Of a DNA stretch of 64,000 bases, positions 1-8,572 are shown piece by piece. Numbering within the stretch: the first letter of the stretch is position 1; each line of letters starts with the position of its first letter. Source of the stretch: Streptomyces sp. NBC_00353. Lineage in GTDB: Bacteria; Actinomycetota; Actinomycetes; Streptomycetales; Streptomycetaceae. The notes under the pieces were generated by a model. The model searched no databases, was not told the origin of the DNA, and was given only the letters and a program-made list of their open reading frames with translations. Made by a program: the position numbers and the translations under genes. The stretch is taken from positions 7,933,501 to 7,997,500 of the forward strand of contig NZ_CP107985.1 of the NCBI RefSeq assembly GCF_036108815.1, given 5' to 3'.

Positions 1-84
1 CGCGAGGATCTGATCGCGAGCGGGTGCGCCGACGCGGAGCGGGCCGCCGAACTCATCGAAGGAGCGCTGCGCGTACCGCTCTGA
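1..84 (+). CDS. 3' end of a gene cut by the window edge
   Basis: The first 84 bases read open in frame 1 and end in TGA at 82-84, giving the last 27 residues of a protein. The tail ends in ALRVPL and has the alanine/glutamate-rich helical look and G/C-ending codons typical of this genome. Too little remains to name a family. It lies 65 bases upstream of the chosen start of the Nudix gene on the same strand, so the two could be co-transcribed. Confidence 0.55.
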   Translation, partial: REDLIASGCADAERAAELIEGALRVPL

Positions 85-149
85 ACGTTCCCCTCCGGAG
101 CTGTTCCTGCTGCGATGTTGCCACCAACATGTCGGAAGGTGGCAGAACT

Positions 150-680
150 GTGCAGTGGACGAATCTGAACGAACAAACGGTGTATGAAAACCGCTGGTTC
201 CGCGTCAACCTGGCGGACGTCGCGCTCCCCGACGGCCGGCACCTCGACCACTACCTCGTGCGGCTGCGCCCGGTCGCCGCGGCAACCGTCGTCAACGAGG
301 CCAACGAGGTACTCCTGCTGTGGCGGCACCGGTTCATCACCGACAGCTGGGGGTGGGAACTGGCCGCGGGCGTCGTCGAGGACGGCGAGGACATCGCCGC
401 CGCGGCCGCCCGGGAGATGGAGGAGGAGACCGGCTGGCGCCCCGGCCCGCTGCGGCCGCTGCTGACCGTGGAGCCGTCGAACGGCCTCACCGACGCCCGG
501 CACCACCTCTACTGGGCCCAGGAGGCCAGCTGGACCGGACATCCGCAGGACGACTTCGAGTCGTCGCGGCGTGAGTGGATACCGCTCAAGCTGGTGCCCG
601 ACATGATCGCCCGGGGCGAGGTCCCGGCCGCCAACATGGTGGCCGGGCTGATGATGCTCCATCACTTACGGCTGGGGTGA
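150..680 (+). CDS. Nudix hydrolase
   Basis: A 176-residue Nudix-family protein that should hydrolyse a nucleoside diphosphate linked to another group; the substrate cannot be told from sequence. The Nudix box is complete at about residues 74-96: G, five residues, E, seven residues, then REMEEETGW, which supplies the metal-binding glutamates. I chose GTG at 150 because GGAAGG lies nine bases upstream; ATG at 129 is an in-frame alternative adding seven residues. The fourth codon from the end is TTA (666-668), the rare leucine codon read by the bldA tRNA, so full expression may be developmentally timed. A strong hairpin follows the gene. Confidence 0.88.
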   Translation: MQWTNLNEQTVYENRWFRVNLADVALPDGRHLDHYLVRLRPVAAATVVNEANEVLLLWRHRFITDSWGWELAAGVVEDGEDIAAAAAREMEEETGWRPGPLRPLLTVEPSNGLTDARHHLYWAQEASWTGHPQDDFESSRREWIPLKLVPDMIARGEVPAANMVAGLMMLHHLRLG

Positions 681-729
681 GCCCGGACCACCGCCCGGAC
701 GGGACCCGGGCTCCGTGACAGTCACGCAC

Positions 730-764
730 GCGGGGCCGACCGGGGCATCCCCGGCCGGCCCCGC
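730..764. terminator. Bidirectional terminator hairpin
   Basis: Inverted repeat with 16-base arms (730-745 and 749-764), one mismatch and a CAT loop. It sits between the convergent Nudix and hydroxyacyl-CoA dehydrogenase genes and can end transcription from both sides. Confidence 0.75.
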
Positions 765-781
765 GCGGCCCCGACCAGCGG

Positions 782-1642
782 TCAGGAGTACGGGTAGAAG
801 CCCGAGCCCGTCTTGCGGCCGAGCCGGCCCGCGTCCACCATGCGCAGGAGCAACGGGGGAGCGGCGTACAGCGGCTCCTTGAACTCGGCGTACATCGAGT
901 CGGCGACCGAGGCCACGGTGTCCAGACCGATCAGGTCGGAGAGCTTCAGCGGGCCCATCGGGTGGGCGCAGCCGAGCTCCATGCCGTTGTCGATGTCCTC
1001 GCGGCTGGCGATGCCCGACTCGAACATCCGGATCGCGGAGAGCAGATACGGGATCAGCAGCGCGTTGACGACGAAGCCGGAGCGGTCCTGGGCGCGGATC
1101 GGGTGCTTGTCGAGCACGTCCTGCACCAGGGCTTCGGCGCGCGTGACCGTCTCGTCGGACGTGGTCAGCGCGGGGATCAGCTCGACGAGCTTCTGCACCG
1201 GGGCCGGGTTGAAGAAGTGGATGCCGATGACCTGGTCCGGGCGCGAGGTCGCGACGGCCAGCTTCACCAGCGGGATGGACGAGGTGTTGGAGGCCAAGAT
1301 GGCGTCCCGCCGGGTCACCACCTGGTCGAGCACCTGGAAGATCTCGGTCTTGACCTGCTCGTTCTCCACGACGGCCTCGATGACGAGATCGCGGTCCGCG
1401 AACTCGCCGAGGTCGGTGGTGAAGCTGAGGCGACCGAGTGTCTCGTCGCGCTCCGCCTCCGTGATCTTGCCGCGTTCGGCGGCCTTGGAGAGGGAGTTGT
1501 GGAGCCGGGTGCGACCGATCTCCAGCGCCTCGCCGGTGGTCTCGGCCACCTTGACCTCGAGGCCGCTGCGGGCGCACACCTCCGCGATGCCTGCGCCCAT
1601 CTGGCCACAGCCCACCACTCCGACGCGTGCAATGTCGGCCAT
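782..1642 (-). CDS. 3-hydroxybutyryl-CoA / 3-hydroxyacyl-CoA dehydrogenase
   Basis: A 286-residue NAD(P)-dependent dehydrogenase that interconverts 3-hydroxyacyl-CoA and 3-oxoacyl-CoA, in butyrate or fatty-acid metabolism. The N-terminus carries the Rossmann motif VGVVGCGQMGAGIA. ASNTSS and the catalytic-histidine segment GIHFFNPAP follow, and the C-terminal domain ends with the family signature GRKTGSGFYPY. Length matches the single-function Hbd/PaaH class, not the fused multifunctional enzymes. Start ATG at 1642; a GTG at 1654 adds four residues and also has a purine-rich upstream region, so the exact start is open. It is transcribed alone, convergent with the Nudix gene. Confidence 0.9.
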   Translation of the reverse strand: MADIARVGVVGCGQMGAGIAEVCARSGLEVKVAETTGEALEIGRTRLHNSLSKAAERGKITEAERDETLGRLSFTTDLGEFADRDLVIEAVVENEQVKTEIFQVLDQVVTRRDAILASNTSSIPLVKLAVATSRPDQVIGIHFFNPAPVQKLVELIPALTTSDETVTRAEALVQDVLDKHPIRAQDRSGFVVNALLIPYLLSAIRMFESGIASREDIDNGMELGCAHPMGPLKLSDLIGLDTVASVADSMYAEFKEPLYAAPPLLLRMVDAGRLGRKTGSGFYPYS

Positions 1643-1832
1643 AGAGTCCGTCACCTCGTGCCTTTCGCTGATCTCCGTTCGGCGGGCACCCGTCTGATTC
1701 CGGGCCCTGCCTCGACCCCCCGACGTTACTCCGCGACCTATGGACCATGACGGGCCGGGGCGGGCATGCTCAGCGTTGCGCCCGGATACCAGGGTGATGG
1801 ATGAGGACACAGAGACGGCAGGTGGCAACGGA

Positions 1833-3128
1833 ATGCGGCAAATCGCCCGAAGGGGCTTTGTGGCGGGTGCGGCCGGAGTGGTCGCGGGGGTAGTTGCAGG
1901 GACCGCGGGGGCGGGTGAGGCCGTCGCCGTACCGCAGACCGTTCCGAAGGCCCGGACAGGTGGGTCGCCCGGGCAGGAGACCCGCTCCCACTCCGTCGCC
2001 CGGCGTGAGCTGCGCGGTATGTGGGTCGCCACCGTCGCCAACATCGACTGGCCGTCGGCGCCCGGACTCACGGCGGCGGAGCAGCAGGCCGAGCTGATCG
2101 CCTACCTCGACGAGGCCGTCGACCGGCGGCTGAACGCCGTGATCCTCCAGGTCCGGCCGACCGCCGACGCGCTCTGGCCGTCACCCTACGAGCCGTGGGC
2201 GCAGTACCTCACCGGGGTACAGGGCCAGGACCCCGGCTGGGACCCGCTGGGCACGGCCGTGCGCGAGGCGCACCGGCGCGGCCTCGAACTGCACGCCTGG
2301 TTCAACCCGTACCGGGTCGCCAACCACACCGACCCCTCCCGGCTGATTCCCACCCACCCCGCACGGCTGCACCCCGACTGGGTCCTGCCGTACGGCGGGA
2401 AGCTCTACTACAACCCCGGACTGCCCGAGGTCCGCCGCTTCGTCCAGGACGCAATGCTCGACGCGGTCCGCCGCTACGACATCGACGCCGTCCACTGGGA
2501 CGACTACTTCTACCCGTACCCGGTCGCCGGACAGGTCTTCGACGACGACGCCACGTATGCGAAATACGGTGCGGACTTCCCGGACAAGGCCGCCTGGCGC
2601 CGCGACAACACCGACAAGCTGGTGCGTGAGACCGCCGAGCGGATCAAGAAGATCAAGAAGAACGTCCAGTTCGGGATCAGCCCGTTCGGAGTCTGGCGCA
2701 ACGCCGCGACCGACCCGCTCGGCTCGGACACCAAGGCAGGTGTGCAGACCTACGACAATCTGCACGCGGACACCCGCGGCTGGGTGAAGAAGGGCTGGAT
2801 CGACTACATCTGCCCGCAGATCTACTGGAACATCGGCTTCGCCGCCGCCGACTACGCCAAGCTGCTGCCCTGGTGGGACGAGGTCGTACGGGGCACGGGC
2901 GTCGATCTCTTCGTCGGCGAGGCGCTCTACAAGGCCGGCGACCCGGCCCAGCCCGCGGCCTGGCAGGACCCGGCCGAACTCTCCCGCCATCTCGACTTCG
3001 CCGCCGACTACGACCAGGTCCGCGGCCACGTCTACTTCTCGGGGAAGGACGTCGTGACCGACCGGATCGGCACGATGGCGCAGGTCGTCGCCGACCACTA
3101 TCGCCAGAGGGTGCGCCCTCCTCGCTGA
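1833..3128 (+). CDS. Tat-exported GHL10-type (DUF187) glycoside hydrolase
   Basis: A 431-residue secreted hydrolase-like protein. The N-terminus has a twin-arginine signal (ARRGFVAGAAG) followed by an alanine/valine-rich core, so it should be exported folded by the Tat system. The mature part opens with RRELRGMWVATVANIDWPS and continues with LQVRPTADALWPS, AWFNPYR and VHWDDYFYPYP, the conserved blocks of the DUF187/GHL10 TIM-barrel family (YngK-like). The substrate is unknown; a cell-wall or polysaccharide glycan is likely. AGGTGG seven bases before ATG 1833 supports this start, which also places the RR motif properly; ATG 1797 would add 12 residues. Confidence 0.85.
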   Translation: MRQIARRGFVAGAAGVVAGVVAGTAGAGEAVAVPQTVPKARTGGSPGQETRSHSVARRELRGMWVATVANIDWPSAPGLTAAEQQAELIAYLDEAVDRRLNAVILQVRPTADALWPSPYEPWAQYLTGVQGQDPGWDPLGTAVREAHRRGLELHAWFNPYRVANHTDPSRLIPTHPARLHPDWVLPYGGKLYYNPGLPEVRRFVQDAMLDAVRRYDIDAVHWDDYFYPYPVAGQVFDDDATYAKYGADFPDKAAWRRDNTDKLVRETAERIKKIKKNVQFGISPFGVWRNAATDPLGSDTKAGVQTYDNLHADTRGWVKKGWIDYICPQIYWNIGFAAADYAKLLPWWDEVVRGTGVDLFVGEALYKAGDPAQPAAWQDPAELSRHLDFAADYDQVRGHVYFSGKDVVTDRIGTMAQVVADHYRQRVRPPR

Positions 3129-3183
3129 CCCGAGGGGAGCGCACCTCGCTGTGGTGCGGTCGGGGATGGTCCGCCCGGGGCCC

Positions 3184-3396
3184 CTAGAGGGTCTCCGGGC
3201 CCCGGCGTCGGACCACGGTGTGCTGGACGACGGTGTCAGGACCTGGCGAAACCAGGTGTTCGTGTCCGTCGTCGGCGCGGACGCGGTACGGGGGAGCGCC
3301 CCCGTCACCGAGCACTTCGACGATCTCTGCGACCTTGTCAGGCTGGCCCACGGTCCTGCCGTGCGTCAGCAGCCGGTCGCCCGGGTGTGCCTCCAT
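3184..3396 (-). CDS. DUF1918 small protein
   Basis: A 70-residue protein of the actinobacterial DUF1918 family, recognised by GDRLLTHGRTVGQPDK, the VEVLGDGGAPPYRVR core and DGHEHLVSPGPD. The fold is predicted to be a small beta barrel and the function is unknown. AGGAGG nine bases upstream fixes the start at ATG 3396 over the in-frame ATG at 3414. It is convergent with the GHL10 gene and lies just downstream of the DMT exporter gene on the same strand, about 75 bases away. Confidence 0.85.
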   Translation of the reverse strand: MEAHPGDRLLTHGRTVGQPDKVAEIVEVLGDGGAPPYRVRADDGHEHLVSPGPDTVVQHTVVRRRGPETL

Positions 3397-3470
3397 CGGG
3401 AGTGACCTCCTCACGGGTGGCGGTCCTTGTCGACAAGTCTATGACCGGACGCCCGTGCGCACCGGACGGA

Positions 3471-4388
3471 CTACCGCCTGGCCCCCGACCGCTGGGTGGC
3501 CGCGATGCAGACGAGCACGGCCACCGCCGCCACCGGCGCGGCCGCCGAGACCTCCTCGCCGAGCAGCAGGAACGACCACACCAGGGTCAGCAGCGGCTGC
3601 GCGAGCTGAAGCTGACTGGCCCGCGGAACACCGATCGCCGCCATGCCGCGGTACCAGACGTACAGGCCGACGAAGGCCGAACCCACCGCCACCCACACCA
3701 GGCCGATGACCCCGTGTGCGGTCAGCCGCACAGGCTCGAAGGAGAGCGCGACCGCCGCGCCCGCCACCATCAGCGGCGCCGCGAGGACCAGCGCCCAGCC
3801 GATCACCTGCCACCCCGGCATGACCCCCGCCAGCCTGCCGCCCTCCGTGTACCCCGCCGCGCAGACCAGCAGCGCGCCGAACAGATACAGATCGCCCGCG
3901 GACAGCGCGCCGCCGCTCTGCTGCACGGTGAAGGCAATGACCACGGCCGCCCCGGCCAGCGCCGCGATCCAGAACGTACGCGGCGGGCGCGTCCCGGTCC
4001 GCAGCGACGAGAGCACCGCCGTGGTCAGCGGCAGCAGCCCCACGACGACCGCCGCGTGCGACGAGGTGGAGGTCTGCAGGGCCAGCGTCGTCAGCAGCGG
4101 GAAGCCGATCACCACACCGCCCGCGACGACCGCGAGCCCGCTCCAGTGGCGCCGGTCCGGTACCGGGACCCGTCCCGCGAGCAGCACCCCGCCCGCGATC
4201 AGCGCGGCGAGCAGGCTGCGCAGGGTCACCAGCGACCAGGGGCCGAAGCTCTCCAGTCCCCAGACGGTGGACGGAAACGTCAGCGAGAAGGCGACCACGC
4301 CGAGTCCGGCGAGAAGGGTGCCGCTCCTGCCCGCCGACGGGGCAACCGCTATCGAGGTGGTTCGGGTAGCGCTATCCTGTGCTGTCAT
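3471..4388 (-). CDS. EamA/DMT-family exporter
   Basis: A 305-residue integral membrane protein with about ten hydrophobic segments in two EamA repeats, typical of drug/metabolite transporters that export amino acids or related metabolites. Segments such as LLAGLGVVAFSLTFP near the N-terminus and ASQLQLAQPLLTLVWSF in the second repeat are characteristic. Its ATG (4386-4388) overlaps the ATG of the divergent MocR gene, so neither message has room for a ribosome binding site and both are probably leaderless. A divergent exporter-MocR pair suggests that MocR controls this transporter; the transported compound is not evident. Confidence 0.87.
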   Translation of the reverse strand: MTAQDSATRTTSIAVAPSAGRSGTLLAGLGVVAFSLTFPSTVWGLESFGPWSLVTLRSLLAALIAGGVLLAGRVPVPDRRHWSGLAVVAGGVVIGFPLLTTLALQTSTSSHAAVVVGLLPLTTAVLSSLRTGTRPPRTFWIAALAGAAVVIAFTVQQSGGALSAGDLYLFGALLVCAAGYTEGGRLAGVMPGWQVIGWALVLAAPLMVAGAAVALSFEPVRLTAHGVIGLVWVAVGSAFVGLYVWYRGMAAIGVPRASQLQLAQPLLTLVWSFLLLGEEVSAAAPVAAVAVLVCIAATQRSGARR

Positions 4389-4399
4389 GCAAGAGCGTA
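4366..4399. promoter_or_regulatory. Shared divergent leaderless promoter region
   Basis: On the plus strand TATCCT (4373-4378) sits eight bases before ATG 4387. On the minus strand TACGCT (4399-4394) sits five bases before ATG 4388. Both fit -10 boxes of leaderless transcripts. The 8-bp palindrome TAGCGCTA overlaps the plus -10 and is a possible regulator contact. No good -35 is visible on either strand. Confidence 0.45.
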
Positions 4400-5868
4400 G
4401 CAGTGTCGCCGCACTGGCCACTTCCCTCCGGGATGAACTGAACCGCTACTCGCCCGGTGGGAAGCTGCCGTCGAGTCGGGTCCTCGTGGAGCGCTTCAGG
4501 GTCAGCCCCGTGACCGTCTCCCGGGCCATCGCGCAGCTCGCCGCCGAGGGGCTCGTCGTCACCCGCCCCGGCTCCGGCGCCTTCCGGGCGCAGCCCCGTA
4601 CCGACGCGTCCCCGCCCGGCGACACCTCATGGCAGGAGATCTCCCTCAGCGGCGACGGCGGCCCCGAGGTCGTGCCGCGAACCGTCGACGCGTCCGGTGT
4701 CCTGGTCACACTCGTCGCACCGCCGCCCGGCGTCATCGAACTGAACGGCGGTTACCTCCACCCCTCGCTCCAGCCCGAGCGGGCACTCGCCGCCGCCCTC
4801 GCCCGGGCCGGCCGCCGCCCCGGCGCCTGGGGCCGCCCGCCCACCGACGGTCTCACCGAACTGCGCGCCTGGTTCGCCCGCGAGATCGGGCCCTCGCTCA
4901 CCGCCGCCGACGTACTGATCACCGCGGGTGGCCAGAGCGCCCTGGCCACCGCGCTGCGCGCGCTCGCCCCGCCCGGAGCCCCCGTCCTGGTCGAATCACC
5001 CACCTACCCGGGCATGCTGGCGGCCGCCCGCGCCACCGGACTGCGGCCGGTCCCGGTACCGGTCGACGCCGACGGGGTGCGACCCGAGCTGCTCGCCGCA
5101 GCCTTCCGGGCCACCGGCGCCCGCGTCTTCGTCTGCCAGCCGCTCTTCCAGAACCCGACCGGTGCGGTCCTCGCCCCGGCCCGGCGCGGCGAGGTCGTCC
5201 GGATCGCCCGCGAGGCGGGGGCCTTCGTCATCGAGGACGACTTCGCCCGCCGGCTCGTCCATGACGACGCGGGTCCCTTGCCGGCGCCGCTGGCCGCCGA
5301 CGACCCCGACGGCGTCGTCGTGCACGTCTGCTCCCTCACCAAGATCACCTCACCCAGCCTGCGGGTGGGTGCGCTGGCCGCCCGCGGACCGGTACTGGAA
5401 CGGCTGCGCGCCCTCCAGGTCGTCGACAACTTCTTCGTCCCCCGCCCGCTCCAGGAAGCCGCACTGGAACTGGTCGGCTCCCCGGCCTGGGGTCACCATC
5501 TGCGGTCCGTATCGACGGAGCTGAAGAACCGGCGGACCGCCATGACGGTCGCGCTGCGACTGGAACTGCCCGACTTCTCGCTCCCGTACATCCCCTCGGG
5601 CGGCGGCAGTCTCTGGCTGCGGCTGCCGGACGCCGCAACCAGCGCGGACGAAGCGGCGCTCGTCTCGGCCGCGCTGCGCGCGGGCGTCGCGATCGCGCCG
5701 GGCCGCCCCTACTACTGCGCCGAACCTCCGTCCGCCCAGGTGCGGTTGAGCTTCGCCACGGTCGCCGGAGCGGGCGAGATCGCCGAGGGCGTGCGGCGGC
5801 TGCGCGCCGCCTGCGACAAACTCTTCGCCGCCCCCGGCACGCACCACCTATCCTCCGGACATGACTGA
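4387..5868 (+). CDS. MocR-type PLP-dependent transcriptional regulator
   Basis: A 493-residue fusion of an N-terminal GntR winged helix (about residues 1-70, including GKLPSSRVLVERFRVS and the VSRAIAQLAAEGLV recognition helix) with a class I aminotransferase-like domain. The second domain keeps GGQSALATAL, the QPLFQNPTGAVL strand and the PLP lysine in SLTKITSPSLRVG. This architecture defines MocR/PdxR regulators, which bind PLP and sense an amino acid or amine. It is divergent from the EamA exporter, its likely target. Its stop overlaps the start of the following GNAT gene by eight bases (5861-5868), so the two are translationally coupled. Confidence 0.92.
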   Translation: MQERSSVAALATSLRDELNRYSPGGKLPSSRVLVERFRVSPVTVSRAIAQLAAEGLVVTRPGSGAFRAQPRTDASPPGDTSWQEISLSGDGGPEVVPRTVDASGVLVTLVAPPPGVIELNGGYLHPSLQPERALAAALARAGRRPGAWGRPPTDGLTELRAWFAREIGPSLTAADVLITAGGQSALATALRALAPPGAPVLVESPTYPGMLAAARATGLRPVPVPVDADGVRPELLAAAFRATGARVFVCQPLFQNPTGAVLAPARRGEVVRIAREAGAFVIEDDFARRLVHDDAGPLPAPLAADDPDGVVVHVCSLTKITSPSLRVGALAARGPVLERLRALQVVDNFFVPRPLQEAALELVGSPAWGHHLRSVSTELKNRRTAMTVALRLELPDFSLPYIPSGGGSLWLRLPDAATSADEAALVSAALRAGVAIAPGRPYYCAEPPSAQVRLSFATVAGAGEIAEGVRRLRAACDKLFAAPGTHHLSSGHD

Positions 5869-6307
5869 CAGCCCCCAGCAGCGTTACGAGATCTCGTCCG
5901 ATCCGGCCCGGCTGGACCCGGCCCGGATCCACCACTGGCTCTCCACCGACGCCTACTGGGCTCTCGGCCGTACCCGCGAGAAGCAGGACCTGGCCATCGC
6001 CGGATCGCTCAACTTCGGTGCGTACGACACCACTTCGGGGGAGCAGGTCGGCTACGCCCGGGTGGTGACGGACCATGCCACCTTCGCCTGGCTCTGCGAT
6101 GTGTACGTCGAGCGGTCGGCCCGCGGTCACGGTCTCGGCACCCGGCTCGCCGCCGCCGTGCGCGACCATCTCGCCCCGACCGGCATCCGCAGGCTCACGC
6201 TCGCCACCGACGACGCCCACGGGGTCTACGAGAAGGTCGGCTTCAAGCCGCTGAGGAACCCCGAGAAGTGGATGTACCTCCGGCTCGACGTCGTCGGATC
6301 CGTCTGA
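5861..6307 (+). CDS. GNAT-family N-acetyltransferase
   Basis: A 148-residue GNAT protein. The acetyl-CoA pyrophosphate loop is RSARGHGLGTRLAA, after the LCDVYVE strand, and the C-terminal GVYEKVGFKPL is the usual end motif. It should transfer an acetyl group to a small molecule or protein amine; the target is unknown. ATG 5861 overlaps the MocR reading frame by eight bases, so it is expressed with the regulator and may belong to the same metabolite-handling system. Confidence 0.88.
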   Translation: MTDSPQQRYEISSDPARLDPARIHHWLSTDAYWALGRTREKQDLAIAGSLNFGAYDTTSGEQVGYARVVTDHATFAWLCDVYVERSARGHGLGTRLAAAVRDHLAPTGIRRLTLATDDAHGVYEKVGFKPLRNPEKWMYLRLDVVGSV

Positions 6308-6355
6308 CAAGGCGCCCCCTTGACCTGGGCGGCGTTCCGCTCCACGATCTCCGCC

Positions 6356-6931
6356 ATGAGTGTTCGAGTCTCGCTCGTCGCCGCGGCGCGCAGCTCCTCA
6401 CTGCTCGCCGAGCGCTTCGACGACGACCGGCCGCTCGACCAGGCCGGCTGGCACGAGGTGCAGCTTGCCGCGCAGGCCCTGGTGCCTCTGGGCGCCGCCG
6501 AACTGCGCTACTGCTCACCGACGGCACGCAGCCGCGCCACCGGGGAGGCGCTCGGCTACGCCCCGATGGCCCAACCGGCCCTGCGCGACTGCGACATGGG
6601 CCGCTGGCGCGGCTTGACCCTCTCCGACGTGGCGGCCCGCGAACCGGCCGCGGTCGACGCCTGGCTCGCCGACCCGCGCTCGGCACCGCACGGCGGCGAA
6701 CCCCTGCTCGCGTTCATCACACGGATAGGGGGCTGGCTGGACACCCGCCCCGCCTGCGAGGGTTCGATCGTCGCCGTCGCGGAGCCGGCCGTCGTCCGGG
6801 CCGCCCTCGTCTACGCGCTGGGGGCGCCGCCCTCGACATACTGGAACGTCGACGTCCGCCCGCTCTCCACCATCACGCTCACCGGACTGCCGGGCCGCTG
6901 GAGCCTGCGCCTCGAAGCGGGCCCCCGCTGA
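6356..6931 (+). CDS. Histidine-phosphatase-like protein lacking catalytic histidines
   Basis: A 191-residue protein with the layout of the histidine phosphatase superfamily: an N-terminal strand, LDQAGWHEVQLAAQAL, YCSPTARSRATGEAL and a C-terminal region like that of CobC/phosphoglycerate-mutase proteins. The signature RHG near the N-terminus is replaced by AARSSS, and the second catalytic histidine (usually in SHGG) is replaced in AVAEPAVVRAAL. Both active-site histidines therefore appear lost, and it is probably a pseudo-enzyme with a binding or regulatory role. Start ATG 6356. It lies 48 bases after the GNAT gene and may be the last member of that transcription unit. Confidence 0.75.
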   Translation: MSVRVSLVAAARSSSLLAERFDDDRPLDQAGWHEVQLAAQALVPLGAAELRYCSPTARSRATGEALGYAPMAQPALRDCDMGRWRGLTLSDVAAREPAAVDAWLADPRSAPHGGEPLLAFITRIGGWLDTRPACEGSIVAVAEPAVVRAALVYALGAPPSTYWNVDVRPLSTITLTGLPGRWSLRLEAGPR

Positions 6932-7043
6932 CCCGATGAACCGTGCCCCGGCGGGTGCGCGACATCTTCCCGCCGGTCCGACCAGTCGGTATGTTGCTCA
7001 TCGACCCTGCACCACCAGGCATGCCCAGGCGAGGGAGGCCACC

Positions 7044-8195
7044 GTGCCGCAGATCCATGGCCACTGCGACGACCGATTCTCAGGCGTGCGCGCCGCATTC
7101 GAAGCGAATTTCCGGGAGCGCGACGAACTCGGTGCGGCCGTCACGGTCCTGGTCGGCGGGGAACCCGTGGCCGACCTCTGGGGCGGCTGGGCCGACGAGG
7201 CCCGTACCCGTCCCTGGGAACGGGAGACCCTGGTCAACGTCTGGTCCACCAGCAAGGGCCCGACCGCGCTCTGCGCCCACATCCTCGCCGACCGGGGGCT
7301 GCTCGACTTCGACGCCCCCGTCGCCACGTACTGGCCGGAATTCGCCGCGGCCGGCAAGGAAGCCGTTCTCGTACGCCATCTGCTCTCGCACCGCTCGGGT
7401 GTGGCCGGGCTGCGCGAGCCGCACAGTCTGGCCGAGCTGTACGACTGGGAGGTGACCACCACCCGGCTGGCGGCGACCGAGCCCTGGTGGGAGCCCGGAA
7501 CCCGATCGGGATACCACGCGCTCTCGTACGGCTTCCTGGTCGGTGAGGTCATCCGCCGGATCACCGGACTGCTGCCGGGCGAGTTTCTCCGGCAGGAGGT
7601 CACCGGACCGCTCGGCATCGACTTCACCATCGGCCTTCCGGAGAAGGAGGCGGACCGCGTCGCGGAGCTCGTCGTGCCGAAGTCCGCCGCGGGCGAGCAG
7701 GCGGCGCTGTTCGCCCGGATGGCGCCGGTGGCCGTCGCTTCGCTGCTCAACCCGCCCACCGGCGCGCCCGCGGCCAACACACCCGAGTGGCGGGCTGCCG
7801 AGATCCCCGCAGCCAACGGCCACGGCACCGCCCGCGCCGTCGCCGCGCTGTACGGGATCTTCGCCGGCCGGGGCCGGCTCGGCGACCGGCGGATCCTCTC
7901 CGAGGAGGCCGCCGAGCGCGCCCGCGAGGGTCAGGGCAGCTGTCGGGACCTGGTGCTCGGCATCGGCTTCGACCACGACACGGAGATCGCCCTCGGCCTG
8001 TGGCTGAGCGGCCCACAGGGTTCGTACGGCCCCAACCCGCGCGCCTTCGGCCACGACGGTGCGGGCGGCTCCTGCGGTCTCGCCGACCCGGAGGCGGGCG
8101 TCGCCCTGGGGTACGTCATGAACCGGATGGGCCCGCGCATCGCCGACGACCCGCGCAAGATGGCGCTGATCGAGGCGGTGTACGAGGCGCTGTGA
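7044..8195 (+). CDS. Serine hydrolase of the beta-lactamase / class C-like esterase family
   Basis: A 383-residue cytoplasmic-looking protein (no signal peptide) of the penicillin-binding-protein-like esterase group (EstB type). The nucleophile motif S-x-x-K is STSKG near residue 70. The second motif, usually Y-x-N, is YHALSYG, and the third is HDGAGG (H-x-G type). HRSGVAGL is also conserved. These variants fit ester hydrolysis better than beta-lactam hydrolysis. GTG 7044 is chosen because GGGAGG lies six bases upstream. A perfect hairpin follows the stop. Confidence 0.87.
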   Translation: MPQIHGHCDDRFSGVRAAFEANFRERDELGAAVTVLVGGEPVADLWGGWADEARTRPWERETLVNVWSTSKGPTALCAHILADRGLLDFDAPVATYWPEFAAAGKEAVLVRHLLSHRSGVAGLREPHSLAELYDWEVTTTRLAATEPWWEPGTRSGYHALSYGFLVGEVIRRITGLLPGEFLRQEVTGPLGIDFTIGLPEKEADRVAELVVPKSAAGEQAALFARMAPVAVASLLNPPTGAPAANTPEWRAAEIPAANGHGTARAVAALYGIFAGRGRLGDRRILSEEAAERAREGQGSCRDLVLGIGFDHDTEIALGLWLSGPQGSYGPNPRAFGHDGAGGSCGLADPEAGVALGYVMNRMGPRIADDPRKMALIEAVYEAL

Positions 8196-8200
8196 CGCGT

Positions 8201-8228
8201 CGGCCGGGCCGGTTCCCCGGCCCGGCCG
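8201..8228. terminator. Bidirectional terminator hairpin
   Basis: Perfect 12-base inverted repeat (8201-8212 and 8217-8228) with a TTCC loop, between the convergent serine hydrolase and DUF1059 genes. Confidence 0.75.
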
Positions 8229-8331
8229 TGAGGTCGGTTCACAGGTGTCGGGCAACCGCCCCTCGGCGTCGGCCACATGGAACTGTGCCGCAGCTCCAGT
8301 GCGTGTGTCCGTATCTGGTGCGGGGTGCGGT

Positions 8332-8523
8332 TCAGGCGAGCTGGGTGGGCTCGTCCCGCAGTCCGGCCCCGGTCTGCTCCCGGATTTCCTGGTCGTCCGC
8401 GTGACCGTGCACCGACACGGCCAGATCACTGGTGGCGCGGACCACTTCCTCCGGCTCACCGGAGAGGGTAAGGGTGCATTTCGTCTCGCTGGGGTACTCC
8501 CGGCAGTCGGTGACCTTCCGCAT
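8332..8523 (-). CDS. DUF1059 small protein
   Basis: A 63-residue protein of the DUF1059 family, with MRKVTDCREYPSE, CTLTLSGEPEEVVR and AVSVHGHADDQEIREQ. The two conserved cysteines (in TDCRE and KCTLTL) and the SVHGH histidines suggest metal or redox chemistry, but no role is established. It is a short monocistronic gene downstream of the Clp-N regulator on the same strand, separated by about 50 bases. Confidence 0.85.
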   Translation of the reverse strand: MRKVTDCREYPSETKCTLTLSGEPEEVVRATSDLAVSVHGHADDQEIREQTGAGLRDEPTQLA

Positions 8524-8572
8524 GAGGCACCTCCGTGCTCCCTTCCACTCTATTGCGGCCGTGCGTGGCGGG

